From: Streptomyces sp. NBC_01296 | GTDB lineage: Bacteria > Actinomycetota > Actinomycetes > Streptomycetales > Streptomycetaceae | Length of the DNA: 64,000 bases | Direction: 5' to 3' | Assembly: GCF_035984415.1 (NCBI RefSeq) | Contig: NZ_CP130720.1 | Span: forward strand, 7,192,001-7,256,000 | Shown here: piece after piece, positions 9,901-16,537 of the stretch | Layout: each line of letters starts with the position of its first letter | Numbering within the stretch: position 1 is the first letter of the stretch | Notes under the pieces: generated by a model | Told to the model about the DNA's origin: nothing | Databases searched by the model: none | What the model saw: only the letters and a program-made list of their open reading frames with translations | Made by a program: the position numbers and the translations under genes

Positions 9901-10972
9901 CTGCGGAGATGACGCAGACGGCCCCGCTCAGGCGCAGCTGACGGGCGACCCGCTCCGGCGGGTGCGAGGGGTCGAGGGGAACCATCGAGGCGCCCGCCCG
10001 CAGTACCGCCAGTACCGCCAGCACGAGTTCGGGGCTCTTGGGCAGCAGCAGTGCGACCCGGTCGCCCGGCTTCACACCGTGGTCGAGGGTGAGCGACCGC
10101 GCGGCGCGCGACGAGCGCAGCGCCAGCTCCCGGTGGCTCCACACCACGGCGCCGTCGGACACCGCCTCGCGATCGGCGAAGCGGTTCGCGGCGTCGTCGA
10201 CGATGCCGGTGAGGGTCGCGTCGGCGAAGTCGGCTGCGACGGGCAGGCCCGACCACCGCTCCAGTTCGGCGCGCTGTGCGGGACCGAGGACGTCCAGCTC
10301 CGCGACCGGCCGCCGAGGTGAACGGCCGAGTTCCGCGAGGGCGGCCGCCGTACAGCGAAGAAGGGCTGCCGCGGCCGCCGGCAGCTCGCCGTCCGCCTCG
10401 GCGGTCAGGGTCAGCCGGCCGCCGGCCCGACGCAGGGTCAGGCACAGGCCGACCGGCTGCAGCAGTTTGCCGCCCGCCTCCTCGCACACGACGCCGAGCC
10501 GGCCGAGAGCACGGCCCACGGGCACACCGGCGAGCTGCAGGCGGGAGGCGATCGCCTCCCGGTCGGGCCAGGCGAGGGGCAGGGCGGATTCGAATTCTGC
10601 GTGCAGCGCCGTCAGGAAGGCCGAGGCCGGTGCCTCGCGGTCGAGGGGAGCGCAGAGCGCGAGCTCGTGCGGCGCCGCGTCCGTGCCGGTCCCCGTGCCC
10701 GCGCCGGGCGACGGGGCGGGCACGGGCACCAGGATCACATGCCGGGGTTCCTCGTCGAGCGCGGCCAGCGCGAACCGGGTGGCCGCGACGGTCAGCAGCA
10801 GGAGGCCGGTCGCGTCGCCGCCCGTCAGGGAGTCCAGCCGCTCGGTGACTGCGGGTTCCAGGGTGCACTCCGGCGCGTCGCCGTCCGGGGACACGACGTC
10901 CAGGAACGGAACTCCGCGGCCGGCCGCCAACCGGGCGAGCCAGGATTCACTCAGGGCATTGTCACTCAGCAT
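3914..10972 (-). CDS. Seven-domain NRPS: half-C, A-T-C, A-T-C
   Basis: A 2352-residue synthetase. Residues 1-230 resemble only the C-terminal half of a condensation domain and lack HHxxxDG. Then come A1 (TSGSTG near 396), T1 (GGHSL near 786), C (HHSVCDG near 984), A2 (TSGSTG near 1456), T2 (GGHSL near 1849) and a final C (HHLIYDG near 2041). My hand reading of the ten-residue codes is DAYNLGLIEK for A1 (somewhat cysteine-like, substrate unclear) and DAAMVGEVVK for A2 (no match that I know). There is no epimerase, methyltransferase or thioesterase domain. It starts at ATG 10972 and heads the operon with the T-C protein and the VioC-type hydroxylase. The last C domain should hand the chain to a separate A-T protein, plausibly the partial one at the left edge. 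Confidence 0.93.
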   Translation of the reverse strand: MLSDNALSESWLARLAAGRGVPFLDVVSPDGDAPECTLEPAVTERLDSLTGGDATGLLLLTVAATRFALAALDEEPRHVILVPVPAPSPGAGTGTGTDAAPHELALCAPLDREAPASAFLTALHAEFESALPLAWPDREAIASRLQLAGVPVGRALGRLGVVCEEAGGKLLQPVGLCLTLRRAGGRLTLTAEADGELPAAAAALLRCTAAALAELGRSPRRPVAELDVLGPAQRAELERWSGLPVAADFADATLTGIVDDAANRFADREAVSDGAVVWSHRELALRSSRAARSLTLDHGVKPGDRVALLLPKSPELVLAVLAVLRAGASMVPLDPSHPPERVARQLRLSGAVCVISAEDELPGQVAVPVVSPQALAGADGPGAAAGPGPDDEAILFFTSGSTGLPRPVALTHRQLAHKTLTSGRLLGFDEESRCALLSAVTSDALTYQIFTTLTAGGCVVVMGSPQTLSPSEFWASTRRLRVNVINCVPSLLAVMAEGLPAGAAEEVRICLLGGDEIPAGLLPRLADRLRVGTFGNLYGPTEATIEATTFTCPGSAFPELTTVPVGRPSEGFGVLVLTPHGDHAPPGIPGEIHVLGPGVARGYADDEPTGPGRFCELPAHPGVRVFRTGDFGRWNHRGELVFLGRRDNQIQIHGNRVELGEVEASLSAVAGIVAATVLPFTAPSGPPTVVAVYTSDQDLEPADVRRRLERRLPGYMVPGRILRLDELPVTLHGKIDRLAILAHVASLDGQVWQPGDEADRTAARIWADALGAAPRTGDEDLFAAGGHSLTATDLAGRLTAAAGGGAITVRDVFTARTPEGFGALLRRAAADGPADPTVRTPWPETPDPVPASNAQRRMWFLEQYEGGEVRPYNMVEAFRLPGSPEAADVADALERTVRRHQALRTVFRADPEGLRQIVLAPERARPALRVHRTGPEGASDLLRRIADAEQRHVFDPAEGPLLRAHWLVEDGRPGGTLLLSVHHSVCDGWSFAVILRDLQRFLGGREQAPEPTQYGAYALDRHDRPDDAQSGAFWRRTLDGAPSVDLPLDRHRPTERSSAAGTVRLTLGEGTTRSVQDLCRRLGTTSFTAMVAAVRVLLLRWSGAGDIVLGTVVSGRDRPELADSVGLFVNTVALRTPVGPELGFTDVLAAAAAHAREVRTHEEYPFENLVEAMGRERIPGRNPLFDVLVEAAVSGTDPLGTDEDPAAEHIRLDSGAEGFDLAFSFGEPGPDRPIEVAITYREDVLDAGTAHRLAGQLDHLLTALAAAPEAPVGAAPLLPEAQRAALIAAGTGESPAAARTAGTLLDLVGAQVQRAPEGRAVVCGDRVLTYRALDRRADALAARIAAVAPTGPDRVVAVLCERSEWMPVALLAVLKTGSAFLPLDPQQSPARIARVLRDSGAVAAVTSADFTRTTVAEGLPTVTVGDAPEAAAVRDAPRPLQPAAGPADLAYVVYTSGSTGTPKGVMVEHRGIVNSVRFRIDHYGLDADGAVLQVDPIHADAGIADVFSALGSGAPMVIVTREQLLTPQDVAAVMRKHPIRHVMLVPSLYQMLLDEVGPAFREVREVVLGGERVTRALAARHAELLPGVRLFNEYGPAEDSVVTTVDPVDGTGGPGTPENRSGTASGEASIGRALPGKWVDLLDERGGLVPLGAPGELCIGGAGLARGYLGDAELTSARFVTSRVRPGERMYRTGDLARRLPDGRLEYLGRADDQLKIRGNRVEPNEVAAVLAEAPGLRNAAVLPTTGADPRLVAYVVGEADPAALRRHLAGRLPAYMMPAAFVYLPALPVAAGGKLDRRALPAPDEALAAAESPAAARPFTPAEQHVADVWTQILERPVTDPDANLFEMGGHSLAAARIAHALHVKVRTVFASPTVAALTTALEGQSAKATAERGPVAGASSQSGFLPLSRAQRRVWLTSRWAGSDTFIISDLVRLGRRIDAGALRSALGAVVERQDMLRAQVLPRGTEAELTVLDRLPDGAPLVVVDLPGADPAGPEVAAALHDARRVSFALETAPLFEVRLLAGPVGGDLLTVTAHHLIYDGASVDVLLDDLFTAYEQAVAGEPPRLPRLPYTYQEWVREEQEWLAGPEAEREVEFWRERLRGVTEGPDPVDPARRRSRRGRTALVHRSLPAAVLGGAPATPFAQVVTAFALTLHQRTRATDLVVGFAAGLRNRPEADALIGYLVNAVPLRVTLDDAVTGGELLSRVQTGIFEAYDHSRLPFDVLAQRLALRAAPGRSLLLDLGVSWENAGLHPESYVVEDLLVNDLPATSDLWLYARVKGDALHLDLTYDDNLLDEAEADGYVDHVAAVLRTLATGRCAPPAGPPSPTLPPTPEPSASGSVWSDTHYDF

Positions 10973-11170
10973 TTTGTACGCTCACCCAATACCTTCGATG
11001 GTTCTGTGGAACTTGACGGCGCCTTAAGATCCTGCGCAAGGGAAATGGGCCTTGTCAATCGCGAATCCGATGCCCGCAGTCGGCCATTGCCCTCTCTTCC
11101 GTCAGTAGTTATGATTGCCGATCATCGGAGTCCGGCGCCATCGCGCGCTCATCAACCGACGGGATCTCGC
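10973..11170. promoter_or_regulatory. Divergent promoter region between synthetase operon and hydroxylase
   Basis: 198 bp separate the divergent starts at 10972 (minus) and 11171 (plus). The stretch is less GC-rich than the flanking genes and must hold the promoters of both transcripts. I see no convincing -35/-10 pair or long operator palindrome. A weak GGGTGAG lies upstream of the synthetase ATG. Confidence 0.5.
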
Positions 11171-12007
11171 ATGCTCAAATCTCAAAGGCTCGCCACGCTT
11201 CCGATCGATTCCTACGACCTCGCCGAAGATATTTCGGTCATCGATTCGAACGATGCCGGGGGTGAGTACGACGCATTTTCCTTCGGATACTGGTCCGCGC
11301 ATGTCCTCGCGAACTCCGGGGGAAGCGGCAAGGACACGGCGTTCCGGCCCTACGAGGGCCAGCTCACCCTGACTGACCTGGGAAAGAAGCTTCCCGGAAT
11401 TATGTCGCTCGTCACCGACAACTTCCCTCTCGAGAGGCTGCAGTGGGTCCGCATCTTCGGCCTGAGTGACGGAATTCTCGCGCCGCACGTAGATTTTCTG
11501 GAATTCTCCGAACCGGGTACGCGGCTTCAGATACCGCTGCGCACGGACGAGGACTCCCTCCATTCCGAGAACGACATCGTCTATCACCTCCGCCGTGGCG
11601 AGGTATGGAAAATCCACACCACGGTTCCGCACTCGGCCCGGAGTGTCTCGCCGCTCGCCAGGCTGTCTCTCTGTCTTGATTTCGCGGATGCGGAAACGCC
11701 CATCGAAATCAAGAACTCCATCCCGTCGGAACTGCCCGTCCGCATCATTTCGCGTCCTCCGGTCTCGGAGGCCGACGTGGCGGAGCTGCTGTCCTCCGCG
11801 GCCGATATGAACGCCACCAACCTGCGCGCCTCCTTCCGGAAGTTCGCCGCGGTCCACTTCACGCGCCAGGCCGATGCGACGGCGGCGTTCGACTGGTTCG
11901 TCGAAGCCGCCGTGCGCACCGGGGACGAGGCACTGGTCGAGAAGGCCGAGGCGTTCCGGACGTACTGCATCGAGAAGCGCGGCTACCGCGAGGCGTTCGC
12001 CTGGTGA
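11171..12007 (+). CDS. L-proline cis-3-hydroxylase-type Fe(II)/2-oxoglutarate oxygenase
   Basis: A 278-residue protein of the aspartyl/asparaginyl-hydroxylase-like cupin family. It is collinear over its whole length with Streptomyces L-proline 3-hydroxylase: an EYDAFSFGYW segment near the N-terminus, metal-binding HVD near residue 105, distal His in TTVPHSARS near 153, and a C-terminal helical part with AFDWFVEAAVRTGDE. ATG 11171 was chosen because the N-terminus then matches the family; an upstream ATG at 11111 has no ribosome site. The gene sits beside a cyclodeaminase and a proline-code adenylation domain, so it probably hydroxylates proline or pipecolate for the peptide. Its 3' end overlaps the convergent A-domain gene by 25 bp. 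Confidence 0.85.
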   Translation: MLKSQRLATLPIDSYDLAEDISVIDSNDAGGEYDAFSFGYWSAHVLANSGGSGKDTAFRPYEGQLTLTDLGKKLPGIMSLVTDNFPLERLQWVRIFGLSDGILAPHVDFLEFSEPGTRLQIPLRTDEDSLHSENDIVYHLRRGEVWKIHTTVPHSARSVSPLARLSLCLDFADAETPIEIKNSIPSELPVRIISRPPVSEADVAELLSSAADMNATNLRASFRKFAAVHFTRQADATAAFDWFVEAAVRTGDEALVEKAEAFRTYCIEKRGYREAFAW

Positions 12008-13587
12008 GGCACCAGGGACAGGGGCTGCGCCCCCTGGCCGGGCAGGGCCTTGCGATCGAGCTTCCCGTTGGGTGAGACGGGCAGACTCTCCACGAGCCAC
12101 CAGCGCACCGGCACCATGTAGTCGGGCAGGACCGCGAGCAGCGCCCGGCGCAGTTCCGGGGCCGGCGGCGGATCACCGGTGAGAGCAGCGTGCAGCTCCA
12201 CCGCCCCGCCGGCCCGCACCACCGCGAACGCCGCGGCGTCCTTGACCCCGGCGAAGCCCGCGAGGCGCGCCTCCACCTCCCGGGGTTCCACGGCATTGCC
12301 CCGGATCTTGATCAGGTCGTCGATCCGGCCCAGCAACTGGAGCGTCTGGTCGGCCCGCCACACCCCCCGGTCCCGGGTGCGGTACAGCCGGGCGCCCGGA
12401 CGGAACGGATCGGGTACGAACGCGGTGCGGCTCAGCTCGGGATCGGTATATCCCAGGGCCACCCCCACACCGCCGATGTACACCTCCCCGACCTCCCCGT
12501 CGGGCACGGGCACGCCCTGCTCGTCCAGCACGTAGACGTAGGTGTTCCACACCAGTGACCCGACCGGCGGCCTCGGTTCGAGATTGCCGGCCGCGCCGCT
12601 CATCGAGTGACTGGCCACCATGTGGTTCTCGGCCGGCCCGTAGTGGTTGTGCAGGGTGATCTCCGGCCGGCGCGTCAGCAGCCCCTCCAGGGCCTCAGTG
12701 ACCCGGACCGTCTCGCCCGCGCTGATGATGTGGCGCAGGTCCGCGGCGTGCTCGAGGTTCGTCGGCAGCTTCATGACCACGTCGATGAGCGACTGGGGGA
12801 AGTCCACGACTTCGATGCGTTCGTCGATGACGAAGTCGATCAGATCCCGTGGATCGCGCCGGACATGGGGCTCCGGCACATGCAGGCACCCGCCCGAGGC
12901 GAGCGTGTAGAACATCTCCTGGACCGACACGTCGAAGGTCAGCGGTGCCACCTGAAGGACCCGCCGGCCGCGCCCGAGCCCGGAGCCGTCCACCTGCCAG
13001 GAGATGAAGTTGGCCAGGCAGCGGTGGGTCTGGACGATGCCCTTGGGGGCGCCGGTGGATCCCGAGGAGAAGATGACGTACGCGGGATCCTCCGGCGCCG
13101 CAGGCCGCCGGACGGCCGCCGGCGCCGCGCCGCCCGCCGGATCCGGTGCCACCAGACCCGCCAGATCGGTCGCCCGCATCCCCGGGGCGCCGGTGTCCAG
13201 CGCCCCCGGATCGGCCAGGACCAGCAGGGCCGCGCTGCTCGCCCGCAGAATCTGCTCGATGCGCTCGGGCGGGTAGGTCGTGTCCACCGGCAGATAGGCG
13301 GCCCCGGCCCGCAACGTGCCCAGGACCGCCGCGGTGAAGTCGGCTCCCGCCCGCGCGGCGATGAGCACCGTGTCACCGCGCGCGATGCCGAACTCGCGCC
13401 CGAGCCGGCCCGCGACGGTGTCCGCGAGACGGTCGAGTTCCGCGTACGTCACCTCCCGGCCCGGCTCGCGCACCGCGGGCGCCCCGGGGTGCGCGGCGAC
13501 CTCGCGGTCGATCAGCTCCAGGACCGAGGACACGCCGGTGTCCACCACGGGCCCGGCGTGCCCCGGGGGAGGAGGCGCCGCGGTCAT
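11983..13587 (-). CDS. Stand-alone NRPS adenylation domain, proline/pipecolate-type code
   Basis: 534 residues forming a complete adenylation domain and nothing else: FSSGSTG (A3), FDVSVQEMF (A4), NHYGPAE (A5), LYRTRDRG (a variant A7), IKIRGNAVEPRE (A8) and NGKLDRK (A10). No carrier serine motif follows. The specificity positions read D-V-Q-D-I-A-H-M-V-K, matching the proline code (DVQLIAHVVK) at eight of ten places, so a five- or six-ring imino acid is likely. Its ATG overlaps the stop of the cyclodeaminase gene (ATGA), which suggests translational coupling of substrate supply and activation. It must load a carrier in trans; the T-C protein has the only carrier in the window without its own A domain. 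Confidence 0.9.
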   Translation of the reverse strand: MTAAPPPPGHAGPVVDTGVSSVLELIDREVAAHPGAPAVREPGREVTYAELDRLADTVAGRLGREFGIARGDTVLIAARAGADFTAAVLGTLRAGAAYLPVDTTYPPERIEQILRASSAALLVLADPGALDTGAPGMRATDLAGLVAPDPAGGAAPAAVRRPAAPEDPAYVIFSSGSTGAPKGIVQTHRCLANFISWQVDGSGLGRGRRVLQVAPLTFDVSVQEMFYTLASGGCLHVPEPHVRRDPRDLIDFVIDERIEVVDFPQSLIDVVMKLPTNLEHAADLRHIISAGETVRVTEALEGLLTRRPEITLHNHYGPAENHMVASHSMSGAAGNLEPRPPVGSLVWNTYVYVLDEQGVPVPDGEVGEVYIGGVGVALGYTDPELSRTAFVPDPFRPGARLYRTRDRGVWRADQTLQLLGRIDDLIKIRGNAVEPREVEARLAGFAGVKDAAAFAVVRAGGAVELHAALTGDPPPAPELRRALLAVLPDYMVPVRWWLVESLPVSPNGKLDRKALPGQGAQPLSLVPHQANASR

Positions 13588-14672
13588 CGCCGCGCCCCCT
13601 GCTGCCCCTCCCAGGACCGGGTGACAGACCCCGGCAGGAACGAGTAGGGGTCCTGCGGGTCGTCGGCAGTCGCCTCGATGGCGATGCGGTGACCGACGCC
13701 GAGGTCCCGTGCGAGCTCCTCGAACACCTCGACCATGACGAGGTCCTGGAGCGCCAGGCCCGTCGAGTCGTACACGGTGGTGACCGGGGACAGCTTCCCG
13801 TGGGCCTCCGGGTCCAGGAGGATCTCGGCGAGCGAGGGCCCGATCTCCTCCGGAGCGAGCTGCTGGCAGTCGCCCTCGGCCCGCGCCTGCTCCACGTGGT
13901 CGGGAACGACGACCGCGTTGCGCAGCAGCTCCAGCGGCAGCTCGGTCTTCCCCGGCATGTCGGAGCCGATGGTGTTGACGTGCACCCAGGGCTTGAGGTT
14001 GGTGCCCCGGATGACCGGGCCCGCGTACGGGGCGACCGAGGTGGCGGTGCACAGCACGTCGGCCCGCTCCTCCACCTCCGCCAGCGGCGCGATCCGTATG
14101 GCCCCGGCAGGCATCCGGGACCTGGCCGCGAAGGAGTTCTCCGCCCGCACGTCCTCGTCACACACCAGGATCTCGGAGAAGGAGAAGACCCGGGACAGGG
14201 CGTGCAGCTGGGTCACCGCCTGCGCGCCGCAGCCCACGAGACCGAGGACCGCGGAGTCCGGACGCGCCAGCACCCGGCTGGCCAGCGCGGACGCCGCGCC
14301 CGTACGGACGGCGGTGGCGAAGGTCCCGTCGATGACCGTCCGCAGATGGCCGCTGTCCGCATCGAAGGCGCACAAGGTGGACAGGATGGTGGGCAACTGG
14401 TTCTTGGCCGGATTGTGCGGGTTGTAGCCGACCATCTTCATGGACACCGTGGCGCCGTGGCGCATCGCGGGCATCCACTCCAGCAGGCCCAGATGGGGTG
14501 TCTCGATGAGGAATCCGTCCCGCTGCTTCATCTCCACCGGTGCGTCGTGGCCGGTGGCGAGAACGGTCTCCAAACGGGCGATCGTCAGATCGTAGAGTTG
14601 CCCCAGCCCCACCTTCGTGACGATGGTGGAGATGGCTTCGGCGTCGACTATAAGCGTGCGGTCGGCATGCAA
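13584..14672 (-). CDS. Ornithine cyclodeaminase/mu-crystallin family enzyme
   Basis: 362 residues with the family's NAD-binding Rossmann motif (LGLVGCGAQA, about one-third in) and the substrate-end signatures VSMKMVGYNP and VNTIGSDMPGK. Family members convert ornithine to proline, lysine to pipecolate (RapL type) or act in 2,3-diaminopropionate synthesis (SbnB/VioK type). No SbnA/VioB-like partner is present, and the next gene is a proline-code A domain, so cyclisation of ornithine or lysine is preferred. I chose TTG 14672 because AGGAG lies six bases upstream and the family N-terminus fits. The longer frame upstream reads into the transporter gene. The gap to the exporter gene is 16 bp. Confidence 0.86.
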   Translation of the reverse strand: MHADRTLIVDAEAISTIVTKVGLGQLYDLTIARLETVLATGHDAPVEMKQRDGFLIETPHLGLLEWMPAMRHGATVSMKMVGYNPHNPAKNQLPTILSTLCAFDADSGHLRTVIDGTFATAVRTGAASALASRVLARPDSAVLGLVGCGAQAVTQLHALSRVFSFSEILVCDEDVRAENSFAARSRMPAGAIRIAPLAEVEERADVLCTATSVAPYAGPVIRGTNLKPWVHVNTIGSDMPGKTELPLELLRNAVVVPDHVEQARAEGDCQQLAPEEIGPSLAEILLDPEAHGKLSPVTTVYDSTGLALQDLVMVEVFEELARDLGVGHRIAIEATADDPQDPYSFLPGSVTRSWEGQQGARR

Positions 14673-14688
14673 CGGTCTCTCCTGGCGC

Positions 14689-16488
14689 TCAGTGTTCGGG
14701 CTGGTCCGAAGAAGGTGAAGAAACAAGGGATTTCGCAGAGGCCGAGGGGCCGCGCCCGTGCCAGGACTCCCACAGTCCGGCGTACGCGCCCCCCGCCGAG
14801 ACGAGCTCGTCATGAGCCCCTTGCTCGGTGATGCGGCCGGCCTCCATCACGACCACACGGTCCGCGTCATGGGCGGTGTGCAGCCGGTGGGCGATGGCGA
14901 TGACGGTGCGCCCGCGCAGCACGCCGGCGAGCGAACGCTCGAGGTCGCGGGCCGCCCGCGGGTCGAGCAGCGAGGTGGCCTCGTCAAGTACCAGGGTGTG
15001 CGGATCGGCCAGGACGAGCCGGGCCAGGGCCAGTTGCTGCGCCTGCCCGGGCGATACGGGGTTCTCGTCGGTGCCCAGCTCGGTGTCGAGACCGTCCGGA
15101 AGGGCCTGGACCCAGTCCTCGGCGGCCACGGCCGCCAGGGCCGCCGTCACCTGCTCGTCCGTGGCGTCCGGCGCGGCCAGTGCCACGTTCTCGCGCACGG
15201 TTCCGAGGAACACGTGGTGTTCCTGCGTGACCAGCGCGACGTGGCGGCGCAGTTCTTCCAACGGCAGTTCGTGGACCGGCACTCCGCCCAGCGTGACCGA
15301 TCCGGTACGCGGCTCGTGGATGCCCGCGAGGATGCGGCCGAGGGTCGACTTCCCGGCCCCCGAAGGGCCGACGATGGCGATGCGCTCACCGGATCCGACG
15401 CTGAGACTGACGTCCTCGATCACGTCGTGACCGGCGCGGTAGGCATAGGCGATGCCTTCCGCGGCCAGCCGGTCGCCCTCGGGCCGCCGGCCGGAGCCGC
15501 TCGCCGGGCCGGCCTCGGCCTCGGCGTCGATGCCGATCAGGCGGGCCAGCGAGGCGTCACCGACCTGCAACTCCTCGAGCCAGCCGAGCAGTTCGTCCAG
15601 CGGGTCGATCACGGCCCGGGTGTAGAGGGCCGCGGCGGTCACCTCGCCGAGGCTCACCCAGCCCTCGATGTAGAAGAGGCCGCCGAACAGCAGCGTGGCG
15701 GCGACCGGCAGCACGTAGCCGAAGTCCATCAGCGGGAACCAGACGCTGCGCAGGAACAGCGTGCGCCGCTCCGCGCCGTTGGCCCGCTCGACGTCCTCGT
15801 CCGTACGGCGGATGCGCGAGGCGGACCGCTGCAGCGACTCCACGCTGCGGGCGCCGGTCACCGTCTCGGTGAGGCCCTGGGAGAGGTCGGAGTAGGTGGC
15901 CGCCTCGGCCAGGTAGGCCTCCCGGGCGCGTGCCAGGTACCAGCGGGTCGACCAGACGATGAGCGGGACGGCGACGAGGCACGGCAGGACCATGATCGGG
16001 CTGGTCACGACCAGCGCCACCAGCGTCAGGACCACCGAGAGGCTCGCCACCAGGATCGAGGGCGCGCCCATGCGCACGGCGTTGGACAGCGCCTCCACGT
16101 CGCGGGTGCTGCGGGTCAGCAGATCGCCGGCCCCGGCCTTCTCCACCGTGTGCAGGGGCAGGGTCAGGACCCGCCGCACGAACCCCTCGCGGATGTCGGC
16201 CAGGACCAGCTCACCGAGCCGGGCCCCCTGGAGGCGGGCGGTGCGGGTGAACACGCCCTGGAGCAGCAGGAGTCCGGCGATCGTCAGTACGGTGATGTCC
16301 ACCTGGTCGGTGGTGATGCCCTTCTCCACCTGCCCGACCAGACGGCCCAGCAGGGCGGGTACGACCAGACCGCAGACCGTGGCGAGGACGAACCAGAGCA
16401 CGGTGCGGGTCAGCGGGCCGGTATGGCTGCGCACCAGGCCCCGTACGTGACGGCGGACCGTCTTCGCGTCGGCTACCGGAAGACTCAC
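14689..16488 (-). CDS. ABC exporter half-transporter, ATP-hydrolysing subunit
   Basis: 599 residues: an N-terminal six-helix ABC exporter membrane domain, then a nucleotide-binding domain with intact Walker A (GPSGAGKST near residue 378) and Walker B with the catalytic glutamate (TLVLDEATSLLD). Its own signature motif is altered (SPGQAQQ instead of LSGGQ). The partner gene immediately upstream has the reverse pattern, so together they should form an asymmetric heterodimer that exports the peptide product and probably gives self-protection. GTG 16488 follows GAGGAG. The 49-bp gap after the partner gene suggests one transcript. Confidence 0.9.
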   Translation of the reverse strand: MSLPVADAKTVRRHVRGLVRSHTGPLTRTVLWFVLATVCGLVVPALLGRLVGQVEKGITTDQVDITVLTIAGLLLLQGVFTRTARLQGARLGELVLADIREGFVRRVLTLPLHTVEKAGAGDLLTRSTRDVEALSNAVRMGAPSILVASLSVVLTLVALVVTSPIMVLPCLVAVPLIVWSTRWYLARAREAYLAEAATYSDLSQGLTETVTGARSVESLQRSASRIRRTDEDVERANGAERRTLFLRSVWFPLMDFGYVLPVAATLLFGGLFYIEGWVSLGEVTAAALYTRAVIDPLDELLGWLEELQVGDASLARLIGIDAEAEAGPASGSGRRPEGDRLAAEGIAYAYRAGHDVIEDVSLSVGSGERIAIVGPSGAGKSTLGRILAGIHEPRTGSVTLGGVPVHELPLEELRRHVALVTQEHHVFLGTVRENVALAAPDATDEQVTAALAAVAAEDWVQALPDGLDTELGTDENPVSPGQAQQLALARLVLADPHTLVLDEATSLLDPRAARDLERSLAGVLRGRTVIAIAHRLHTAHDADRVVVMEAGRITEQGAHDELVSAGGAYAGLWESWHGRGPSASAKSLVSSPSSDQPEH

Positions 16489-16537
16489 TGGGCACTCCTC
16501 TGAGGGCGGCTGTCGGAAGGACGGGGGACGATGACGG

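Noticed and set aside
7820..10321. 833-codon plus-strand frame antisense to the synthetase
   Set aside because: No domains and a composition typical of an antisense GC-rich shadow.
11102..12100. Minus-strand 332-codon frame opposite the proline-hydroxylase-like gene
   Set aside because: Shadow frame; the plus strand has the metal-binding motifs and full-length homology.
13588..14052. 155-codon N-terminal extension of the stand-alone adenylation domain
   Set aside because: It overlaps the cyclodeaminase gene in another frame. The ATGA-coupled ATG at 13587 gives a normal A-domain N-terminus.
13584..14672. 2,3-diaminopropionate synthase (SbnB/VioK) assignment for the cyclodeaminase-type gene
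   Set aside because: Kept only as an alternative: no SbnA/VioB-like partner is in the window and the neighbouring A domain has a proline-type code.
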